From JAFGIT01 sp016929465 [NCBI: Candidatus Coatesbacteria bacterium] (lineage in GTDB: Bacteria > B130-G9): a stretch of 7,855 nt of DNA. Below the pieces are notes generated by a model. The model did no database searches. It was given only the letters and a program-made list of their open reading frames with translations, and had not been told where the DNA came from. Shown here piece by piece: positions 1 to 4,471 of this stretch. Both the position numbers and the translations under genes were made by a program. The stretch spans positions 1 through 7,855 of the forward strand of contig JAFGIT010000156.1 of assembly GCA_016929465.1 (NCBI GenBank). The letters run 5' to 3'. Each line of letters begins with the position of its first letter. Position 1 is the stretch's first letter.

Positions 1-156
1 AGCGGAACTTATAGCTGCGACAGCTATTATGAGTGCGGCGGCGCGGCAAGCTTCAATTGCACAGATTTCAACTGCAATGAGAATTTCTACTGTGCGGGCC
101 ACCGTTTTCAATGTGTCGGCCATCACAATTGCTACCACACATACTCATATGATTAA
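1..156 (+). CDS. Cysteine-rich protein or peptide, C-terminal 51 residues (5' end outside window)
   Basis: An open frame enters from the left edge and ends at TAA (154-156); the start is not visible. The 51 residues contain seven cysteines (residues 6, 12, 20, 25, 31, 38, 44) spaced 5-8 apart. Six of the seven lie two residues after an aromatic residue: YSC, YEC, FNC, FNC, FYC, FQC. The last is HNC. The segment is rich in Asn, Gly, His and Tyr and has no hydrophobic stretch. The regular aromatic-x-Cys rhythm suggests either a disulfide- or metal-binding tail of a secreted protein or the core region of a modified-peptide (RiPP-like) precursor. No maturase gene lies in the window to favour the latter. 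It ends 21 nt before the next secreted-protein gene, so the two may be co-transcribed. I do not recognise the family; the frame itself is credible because of the strong compositional pattern. Confidence 0.6.
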   Translation, partial: SGTYSCDSYYECGGAASFNCTDFNCNENFYCAGHRFQCVGHHNCYHTYSYD

Positions 157-177
157 TCCAGGAGAAAAGGGGAAGAT

Positions 178-588
178 ATGAAAATCCGAGTAATAGTGCC
201 ATTGACACTTATGGTCGTGTTCTGGACTTGGTCATGTGCATTCGGTGACGAAATCGGCACTCTCAGCACGAAGGGCTTCGCGGTTGCCGGCGTGGGCGAG
301 ACGGCGCCAGCTATGAACAACAACTATCCTGATTTTGTATTCAAAGGCGCAGACAAGCAGGCCTATCTAGTATTCGGCGGGGATTATGATAGCAGCGACT
401 GGTCAACCTGGGGCGATAGTCTCTATTATCTGTTATTCGAGTACAGCGACCTTGATGATGGCATCTGGCTTGGCTTCGCGGTTGGCGGGGCTGGGGATGT
501 AACTGGCGATGGGGACAACGATGTTCTGATTGGCGATCTGCAGTATCTCGATGTGAACGACCCCGAGGACGCGATCGGCAAGGCCTGA
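178..588 (+). CDS. Secreted FG-GAP repeat protein, apparently truncated
   Basis: A 136-residue protein with an N-terminal signal peptide: Lys/Arg near the start, a hydrophobic core at residues 5-19, and a plausible signal-peptidase I site after AFG (21-23). C20 lacks a proper lipobox. Residues 33-69 resemble a degenerate FG-GAP repeat (GFAVAGVGE, YPDFVF, QAYLVFGGD). Residues 99-120 are a clear second repeat with a calcium-type loop, D107-x-T-G-D111-G-D113-N-D115. FG-GAP repeats are blades of integrin-alpha-like beta-propellers, which normally need about seven, so two repeats are too few for a closed propeller. The TGA falls right after GKA, where the family usually reads A-Y-L-V; the bases after the stop read L-V in the same frame. 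The gene may therefore be a nonsense-truncated remnant. The start is supported by purine-rich AGGAG...GGGGAAG just upstream of ATG. Exported location is inferred. Confidence 0.6.
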   Translation: MKIRVIVPLTLMVVFWTWSCAFGDEIGTLSTKGFAVAGVGETAPAMNNNYPDFVFKGADKQAYLVFGGDYDSSDWSTWGDSLYYLLFEYSDLDDGIWLGFAVGGAGDVTGDGDNDVLIGDLQYLDVNDPEDAIGKA

Positions 589-695
589 CTCGTCCACGAC
601 GTAACCTACACCACCGCTCAGCCGACGATCACGCTCAGCGCGGGCGGCGGAAGCGGAGCCTGCGTCCTCACCGAGATGGCATCGGGGCAGAGATC

Positions 696-715
696 GGGCG
701 GTTCCTGAACCGCCC
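696..715. repeat. REP-like hairpin, copy 1
   Basis: A perfect inverted repeat: GGGCGGTTC, a CT spacer, then GAACCGCCC (9-bp arms), followed by ATACA. There is no T tract, so it does not look like an intrinsic terminator on the plus strand. A related unit occurs about 109 bp downstream. Short GC-rich palindromes of this kind are commonly dispersed in bacterial intergenic DNA; copy number here cannot be judged from one window. Confidence 0.55.
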
Positions 716-804
716 ATACATTGGCCATCGTGTTGTTCCACGATCAGGCGATCACGAATTGCCCATGGTCGCCGAGGTGGTTAATGCGTCGCGCGATGAA
801 TAAA

Positions 805-823
805 GGGCGGGGTCAAGCCCCGC
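805..823. repeat. REP-like hairpin, copy 2
   Basis: GCGGGG (807-812) and CCCCGC (818-823) form a 6-bp stem around TCAAG. The unit starts GGGCGG and is followed by TCATACA, matching copy 1, which starts GGGCGG and ends CCCATACA. The shared outer sequence with a different inner stem suggests two diverged members of one repeat family. Confidence 0.45.
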
Positions 824-918
824 TCATACAGATCCGAGACTGCATTTATGGCACAGCATCATCGCCCGAGCGGTGCTCGTCGGCCTCGAAAAGGCTGTCA
901 GGGAGATGATCGAACTGG

Positions 919-1671
919 TTAAATCAACCTGATTGGATAGCACATCGCAGCAGCCGTGACGTGGGCGATTGCGAAATAGGTAACCGGCCTCGATAGGTAG
1001 CGCCAGGCGGTTGACCTGGCATCGGTGGGAAGGGCGCCGTGGCTTCCCGATTTGATCCTTATATCCCAGCCGATCAAGATCGCGCCAATTATCGGTAGAA
1101 CGACACTGCCCGCACCGGCAAGGGAGAGCATCTGGAGCATTCCCATGAGTATCCCAATAAGGAAGCCCATCAGCGCGCCATAGTGGAAAATGGTCATGAT
1201 GGTGCCGGCCAGATAGCCCTCCGTCACGATCAGCGGCAGTAATATAAGGAATGAAATCGATGAGTGGAATTGAAGGGCGAATACCCTGAATAGCGGAATC
1301 GGCAGGATTGAGCAAATCCCCTGCAAGAGACCAGCGATCACAAAGCAGACGATCCCCGTTATGCCTCCAAAGGTTACGAGTTTCTGTGTATTCTGCTTAA
1401 ATTCAATAATTGGACTACCTGCGATATCATCGGATTCTCTTATCACGCTTGCGTCAAATCCAATCCTGGCGAAGCTCTCTCGAAGCAACTCGGCGTCTAT
1501 CAATGTTGCCTCGATTGGCAATTCACCCGGGCCTGCGAAGAGCTCGAGCAGTTCCTTATGGCTCAAACTGGTCAGGTTCAGGCCGCTCAATGCGCGAGCA
1601 GCCTTATCGGCGAGTGCTTCCTCCGCACCGTCATATCTCACATAGTGTCTGACCCGTCTAAGCCCTGTCAT
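919..1671 (-). CDS. Unrecognised polytopic membrane protein with cytosolic N-terminal domain
   Basis: A 250-residue protein. The start at 1671 is chosen because GGAGGG (1682-1677) lies 5 nt upstream of this ATG; a longer frame to 1770 adds 33 residues without family character. Residues 1-95 are soluble: a basic start (RRVRHYVRYDG), then LNLTSLSHKELLELFAGPGELP and ATLIDAELLRESFARIGFDASVI. That alternation of strand and helix loosely recalls the small alpha/beta fold of ribosomal L7/L12-like or ferredoxin-like domains (inference only). Hydrophobic segments follow at about 99-121, 138-160, 163-183 and 187-203, plus a weaker one at 230-246, giving four or five membrane spans. Glycines are frequent in the third and fourth (GALMGFLIGILMG, GAGSVVLPIIGAILIGW). 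No catalytic motif is evident. It stands alone and opposite in direction to its neighbours; an AT-rich tract near 1699-1708 could be its -10 region. Confidence 0.6.
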   Translation of the reverse strand: MTGLRRVRHYVRYDGAEEALADKAARALSGLNLTSLSHKELLELFAGPGELPIEATLIDAELLRESFARIGFDASVIRESDDIAGSPIIEFKQNTQKLVTFGGITGIVCFVIAGLLQGICSILPIPLFRVFALQFHSSISFLILLPLIVTEGYLAGTIMTIFHYGALMGFLIGILMGMLQMLSLAGAGSVVLPIIGAILIGWDIRIKSGSHGALPTDARSTAWRYLSRPVTYFAIAHVTAAAMCYPIRLI

Positions 1672-1728
1672 GACCGCCCTCCATCGCCATGTTAGTCTAA
1701 TATAATATCTATTACTACAACAAGCGTG

Positions 1729-1745
1729 ATGGAATAGTGTTCCAT
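1729..1745. promoter_or_regulatory. Palindrome upstream of the minus-strand membrane-protein gene
   Basis: ATGGAA, a 5-base spacer (TAGTG), then TTCCAT. It lies about 58 nt upstream of the ATG at 1671, close to where a promoter would sit, so it could be an operator for a dimeric regulator. On the plus strand it is followed by ATTTTTC, so a weak intrinsic terminator is the alternative. Both readings are inference. Confidence 0.3.
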
Positions 1746-1812
1746 ATTTTTCAGTGGTTGGGGGCAGCAAGCGTTTGAGCGATAGTGGAATGGGCGATGA
1801 AAAACGATTGAT

Positions 1813-2019
1813 ACCACCCCGCCCTGAAAGGGTGACACGTGAATAGCCGCGTGTGAAACGCGCGGTACGAGAGCACGCTCTCCCGCGATTCCTCCCCCCT
1901 CCCGCAAATCGCGGAGCGATTTGCGGGAGGGGGGAGGTTTGTCTCGGGCTGCTTGAATCCGTAGGTTTGGCCTTCGGCCTGCACTCTACGGCTATTCATA
2001 CGATGCCCCGCTGGGGCAT
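1813..2019. repeat. Cluster of nested inverted repeats (REP/MITE-like region)
   Basis: In about 200 bp I find successive palindromes: CCCT-GAA-AGGG (1822-1832); outer arms TGAATAGCCG (1840-1849) and CGGCTATTCA (1989-1998); CCGCGTGT-GAA-ACGCGCGG (1847-1865, one G-T wobble); GAGAGC-AC-GCTCTC (1869-1882); a central 22-bp-arm palindrome (1891-1937); CCGTAG (1959-1964) with CTACGG (1986-1991) around GGCC-TTC-GGCC (1969-1979); and ATGCCCC-GCT-GGGGCAT (2003-2019). No protein gene is credible here; the minus-strand open frames simply cross the palindromes. The density of hairpins fits a REP/BIME-type repeat or a small non-autonomous mobile element. No target-site duplication is obvious and no transposase is in the window. 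Together with its flanks this fills the gene-free stretch 1672-2206. Confidence 0.6.
1891..1937. repeat. Perfect 22-bp-arm palindrome with 3-base centre
   Basis: The left arm (1891-1912) starts CCTCCCCCCTCCCGC and ends AAATCGC. The centre is GGA (1913-1915). The right arm (1916-1937) is its exact reverse complement, ending GGGAGGGGGGAGG. Perfect pairing over 22 bp implies recent origin or active maintenance. As RNA it would be an extremely stable hairpin. A TTTGTCTC stretch follows on the plus strand, so termination is possible, but the structure is far larger than a usual terminator. Confidence 0.8.
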
Positions 2020-2117
2020 TACTTGAGCAGAGCAGATTAGTTAGAGAGCAATTTGCGGGAATCAATGCCGGCCCCAGATAGCTGCAATCTTAGGTCACAC
2101 TCCTCGCCGAGCCTGCA

Positions 2118-2147
2118 TTGACAACCGACCCTCAAACGACTTAGCTT
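2118..2147 (+). promoter_or_regulatory. Candidate sigma70-type promoter for tolQ-tolR
   Basis: A consensus -35 box TTGACA (2118-2123) is followed after 18 bp by TAGCTT (2142-2147), a poor -10 match (3 of 6). The position, about 60 nt before the preferred tolQ start, is suitable. The -35 is convincing, the -10 is not. Confidence 0.35.
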
Positions 2148-2192
2148 GTGGAAGACAAGTGATATCTTGGGCGAGCTTCTCGCAACTTCCTT

Positions 2193-2198
2193 GGAGGT
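2193..2198 (+). promoter_or_regulatory. Ribosome binding site that decides the tolQ start
   Basis: GGAGGT lies 8 nt upstream of TTG 2207-2209. No comparable site precedes the in-frame GTG at 2159 or the ATG at 2261, so the TTG is the preferred start. Confidence 0.6.
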
Positions 2199-2206
2199 AT
2201 GGGCAC

Positions 2207-3031
2207 TTGAGTCTGCTTTCGACTGCGAAAACGAGCGTTGTTATCTCATTATTCTCCCAGATGGATGGCCTCGGCATCGGGATAACGGTATTTCTGCTGG
2301 CCGTCTCGGTCTATTCCTGGGCGATAATACTCGAGCGGATCATCTTCTTTAAGGAGATGGAGAGAGGCTTCTGGGAGTTCGAGCGAGTATTTCGCAAGTC
2401 GCAGAAGCTCGAGGCGATTGCATCTGCAATAGAGGACATCCCGGAGAGTGCGCTCTCGAGGATATTTCGGAAGGGGCACTCGGTGCTTAAGGAGAGCCTC
2501 GAGGTGCTTTCGGCAGGGACATCCCATCACGGAAACGAGACCGAGTTGAAGGCCGGCATGGTCGAGATACAGATCGACCTGTTGAAGGAGAGCCTTGGCA
2601 TAGCCGCCGATGACGAGGCGGCCGTTTTCGAGCGGCGTCTCGGAGTGCTCGGGACGATTGCCGCCGCAGGTCCTTTCGTCGGACTTCTCGGAACTGTTTG
2701 GGGGATCATGGTTGCATTTCACAGCATGGGCGGTGCGGGCACGGCGGAATTCCGAGTAGTCGCCGCCGGTATCTCGAGCGCGCTTCTGACGACGGTCGCG
2801 GGACTTCTTGCCGCGATACCGGCTCTCGTCTCGCACAACTACTTCATCCACAAATCTCAGCGGTTCGGGGCGAGGATCGATGAGTTCAACGACAGGTTTC
2901 AGAGGCTTGCCTGGCACAGACTGATGCAGAGCGCCTCGGAACCGTGCGAACAGGACCTGTCGAGTGAACGAGAGCAGCCCATAGAAAGAGAGCAAGCAGG
3001 CGATCAAGAGCCGCGGAGCGAGATCGAATGA
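2207..3031 (+). CDS. tolQ: TolQ/ExbB-family proton channel protein
   Basis: A 274-residue inner-membrane protein of the MotA/TolQ/ExbB family, which with TolR/ExbD uses the proton gradient to energise an envelope process. Membrane segments lie at about 22-43 (ending VSVYSWAIILER, as in TolQ), 145-170 and 184-207. The hallmark LGTIAAAGPFVGLLGTVWGIM spans 148-168, with T150 at the position of the channel threonine; SALLTTVAGLLAAIPA spans 191-206, with T196 at the second. Residues 44-144 form the cytoplasmic loop. The charged tail (243-274) is longer than in typical TolQ and rich in Glu/Gln/Arg. The TTG start is chosen for its GGAGGT site and gives a normal N-terminus; GTG 2159 would add 16 residues. 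The stop overlaps the next start (ATGA), so translational coupling is likely. TolQ versus ExbB cannot be settled, as neither tolA, tolB, pal nor tonB is in the window. Confidence 0.92.
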   Translation: MSLLSTAKTSVVISLFSQMDGLGIGITVFLLAVSVYSWAIILERIIFFKEMERGFWEFERVFRKSQKLEAIASAIEDIPESALSRIFRKGHSVLKESLEVLSAGTSHHGNETELKAGMVEIQIDLLKESLGIAADDEAAVFERRLGVLGTIAAAGPFVGLLGTVWGIMVAFHSMGGAGTAEFRVVAAGISSALLTTVAGLLAAIPALVSHNYFIHKSQRFGARIDEFNDRFQRLAWHRLMQSASEPCEQDLSSEREQPIEREQAGDQEPRSEIE

Positions 3032-3435
3032 GGCTCGGCAGCCGCAGGAGAAACGCAATCACCGACGTTAATATCACGCCGATAGTTGACGTCATGCTCA
3101 TGCTCCTCGTGATCTTCATTCTCACTGCGCCTGTCATCAGGTATGGGCTCGATATCGGCCTGCCAAAGGGAACGTTCGGGGAGGAGAATACACGACATGC
3201 GGTGATCGTCTCGCTCGGGAGGGGGGGCGGCATCTTCGTGCAGGATAGGAGTGTAGAGATGGCTGATCTGGTGGGTGTTCTCGAAGAGGAGCTTCTGACC
3301 GGCCCTGCCTCCAAGGTGATGATCGCTGCCGACAAGAGCATCTCTTATGGTCGCGTTATGGGGATTTTATCCCTGATCAAGACCGCCGGGATAGACAACG
3401 TCTATTTGCTGACGGAACCCGACAAGGGGGAGTGA
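3028..3435 (+). CDS. tolR: TolR/ExbD-family biopolymer transport protein
   Basis: A 135-residue partner of the preceding channel protein. Residues 1-18 are a short basic cytoplasmic stretch ending in the family signature ITDVNITP. A single membrane helix at 19-36 (IVDVMLMLLVIFILTAP) carries D21, which corresponds to the proton-binding Asp of TolR/ExbD. The remaining ~100 residues are the periplasmic domain, ending with the typical AADKSISYGRVMGILSLIKTAGIDNVYLLTEP pattern seen in pieces at 100-131. Length is normal for the family. The start overlaps the upstream stop by 4 nt, fixing ATG 3028. A second-component gene (TolA/TonB-like) would usually follow; instead the next gene is rpmH, so the pair is either an orphan module or serves a partner elsewhere. 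Confidence 0.92.
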   Translation: MRLGSRRRNAITDVNITPIVDVMLMLLVIFILTAPVIRYGLDIGLPKGTFGEENTRHAVIVSLGRGGGIFVQDRSVEMADLVGVLEEELLTGPASKVMIAADKSISYGRVMGILSLIKTAGIDNVYLLTEPDKGE

Positions 3436-3455
3436 ATTCCCCCCGATTGAATTTT
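3426..3455 (+). terminator. Candidate intrinsic terminator after tolR
   Basis: GGGGGA (3426-3431) pairs with TCCCCC (3438-3443) around a 6-base loop that contains the tolR stop codon. GATTGAATTTT follows. The T run is short and offset, so confidence is modest, but the position between tolR and the rpmH promoter fits. Confidence 0.4.
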
Positions 3456-3528
3456 CGGCGAGCCATTGCGGCACGAGCTTTGTTCATCTAACAGAAGGCG
3501 GGGGCTGTTTACCGGCCTCCCTCTGTCA

Positions 3529-3557
3529 TTGACAGGCAGAATCTTGCATTTTAGTAT
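3529..3557 (+). promoter_or_regulatory. Sigma70-type promoter for rpmH-rnpA/yidD-yidC
   Basis: A consensus TTGACA (3529-3534), 17-bp spacer, then TAGTAT (3552-3557, 4 of 6 matches to TATAAT). It would start transcription near 3564, about 80 nt upstream of the rpmH ATG, giving a structured leader. Strong promoters ahead of rpmH are the rule. Confidence 0.6.
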
Positions 3558-3572
3558 TCACGCAGTAATCTT

Positions 3573-3596
3573 CTGGACCCCTACCGGGGAGTCCAG
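3573..3596 (+). promoter_or_regulatory. Hairpin in the rpmH leader
   Basis: CTGGACCCC pairs with GGGG-A-GTCCAG around a TACC loop, with a single bulged A. It begins about 10 nt after the predicted transcription start. There is no T run beyond TTAAT, so I read it as a leader structure (stability or regulation) rather than a terminator. Confidence 0.45.
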
Positions 3597-3645
3597 TTAA
3601 TATGCAGATCACAAACTGAGATTATAGAGCGTTAAAGGCGAGAGA

Positions 3646-3780
3646 ATGAAACGAACATTTCAACCTCACAACTTAAGACGAAAGCGGACACACGGCTTCT
3701 TGGTCAGAATGCGATCGAAGCGAGGCCAGCAGGTCATCGCGCGGCGCCGGTCCAAGGGCCGGGATCGTCTTTCAGTCTGA
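3646..3780 (+). CDS. rpmH: 50S ribosomal protein L34
   Basis: A 44-residue, strongly basic protein with the invariant L34 layout: start MKRTFQP, then N9-L10, RRKRTHGF (11-18), RM (21-22), and the C-terminal [10 protein letters not shown] (30-39) ending RLSV. Length is exactly typical. L34 is a component of the large ribosomal subunit. AAAGG (3633-3637) lies 8 nt before ATG 3646 as a weak ribosome binding site. It heads the classic rpmH-rnpA-yidD-yidC cluster and is followed after 37 nt by the fused rnpA-yidD frame. Confidence 0.97.
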   Translation: MKRTFQPHNLRRKRTHGFLVRMRSKRGQQVIARRRSKGRDRLSV

Positions 3781-3817
3781 GGCCATAGTACCTCGGACAG
3801 CCAAGGCCAGTAGAGAA

Positions 3818-4438
3818 TTGCCAAAACGGGGCATCGATTACGAGCGCTTAAGGCTCAATTCTGAATTCAGGCGTTTATATAGCGAAGGGCGTCGCGTCTC
3901 GGGCTCGAGCATCGTCGTGTTTGGCAGGCAGAGCGATGACTGTGCATTGCCCAGATTCGGCGTATCCGTAAGTCGCAAGGTCGGTAATGCTGTCGTCCGA
4001 AATCGAGTGAAGCGCCTCCTACGGGAGGCTTTCTTGAATCTCGTGTCAGATCTCGCACCCAATTGGGAATTTGTCATCTGCGCGAGGCCGTCTATTGCTG
4101 ATAAGCGCTTTGGAGATGTTTTGGATGATCTAGGAAGGGCCCTCGGAAGGCTGTCAAGAACCTCGAAAAGGCAGGACCCCAAACGCGCATCGGCCCGCGA
4201 TGTGGCAAGCAAGGTCCTCTCGCTGCCTATCATCTTTGCTCTTATCTTGTATAAGCGAACCGTCTCGCCATTCATGTCTCCTTGCTGTCGATTCGAGCCG
4301 ACATGCTCAGAATACGCGATAACTGCATACCGCAGGCACAACATCCTGCGCGCCACGGGTCTTGCAATTGCAAGGCTTCTGAGATGTCAGCCTTTCTGCA
4401 AGGGGGGATACGACCCAGTCCCCGAGGCGAGGGACTAA
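3818..4438 (+). CDS. rnpA-yidD: Ribonuclease P protein component fused to YidD membrane-insertion factor
   Basis: One uninterrupted 206-residue frame carries two normally separate proteins. Residues 8-115 are RnpA, the protein subunit of RNase P that matures tRNA 5' ends with the RNA subunit: LRLNSEFRRLYSEGRR (11-26) and the signature SVSRKVGNAVVRNRVKRLLREAF (50-72) with R61-N62-R63. Residues 131-203 are YidD, a small inner-membrane-associated protein that aids YidC-dependent insertion: LYKRTVSPFMSPCCRFEPTCSEYA (144-167), LLRCQPF (188-193) and GGYDPVP (196-202). Cysteines lie at 156, 157, 163, 190 and 194. A basic linker (about 116-130) joins them. No stop separates the parts; in most genomes rnpA ends near the yidD start. 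An in-frame GTG at 4202 could give free YidD of 79 residues, but it lacks a good ribosome binding site. The start is TTG 3818, the only sensible one in frame, with a weak upstream site. A sequencing error removing a stop is possible but would need a substitution, since both halves are in the same frame. Confidence 0.9.
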   Translation: MPKRGIDYERLRLNSEFRRLYSEGRRVSGSSIVVFGRQSDDCALPRFGVSVSRKVGNAVVRNRVKRLLREAFLNLVSDLAPNWEFVICARPSIADKRFGDVLDDLGRALGRLSRTSKRQDPKRASARDVASKVLSLPIIFALILYKRTVSPFMSPCCRFEPTCSEYAITAYRRHNILRATGLAIARLLRCQPFCKGGYDPVPEARD

Positions 4439-4471
4439 TACCTTCGAACCCGTAATCCAGGAATAGTGTAA

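Larger units (their letters stand above)
586..918 (+). other. Gene-free stretch, possible decayed 3' part of the FG-GAP gene
   Basis: No convincing complete gene is visible here. Reading through the TGA at 586-588 keeps the frame open for 39 codons, to TGA 706-708. This stretch begins L-V, passes through a Gly-rich linker (AGGGSGAC) and then reads CVLTEMASG, which faintly resembles the CFIATAAYG motif at the C-terminus of some secreted proteins. Frame 3 is open from about 588 to TAA 801-803, then from 804 to TGA 930-932, ending in a helix-like stretch (AVLVGLEKAVREMIELVKST). Part of that frame runs through the hairpin at 696-715, so its apparent coding character may be accidental. Two REP-like hairpins lie inside. 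I read the region as degenerate or intergenic and give the pseudogene idea low weight. Confidence 0.3.

Noticed and set aside
721-909. Short plus-strand frame with internal CIYGTASSPE
   Set aside because: Low-information, no convincing start; the resemblance to CFIATAAYG-type tails is too weak to call a gene.
1891-1937. CRISPR repeat or tRNA-like structure
   Set aside because: A single palindrome without regular repeat-spacer units, and no cloverleaf or CCA-type end can be folded.
1751-2065. Minus-strand open frames crossing the palindrome cluster
   Set aside because: They exist because the palindromes lack stops; no ribosome binding site or protein character, and 1692-1907 overlaps the promoter region of the membrane-protein gene.
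2159-2206. GTG 2159 as the tolQ start
   Set aside because: The extra 16 residues (ISWASFSQLPWRYGH...) have no TolQ character, and GGAGGT is correctly spaced only for TTG 2207.
2249-3058. Long (269-codon) minus-strand open frame opposite tolQ
   Set aside because: Arg/Pro/Leu-rich composition with no family motif; it is antisense to a clear TolQ/ExbB gene with conserved membrane signatures.
3436-3645. Possible replication origin next to rpmH
   Set aside because: rpmH often neighbours dnaA and oriC, but I see no TTATCCACA-like DnaA boxes, no AT-rich unwinding region and no dnaA here.
3838-4356. Minus-strand open frame (172 codons) opposite rnpA-yidD
   Set aside because: Antisense shadow of two well-conserved domains; Arg/Ser-rich and without recognisable motifs.
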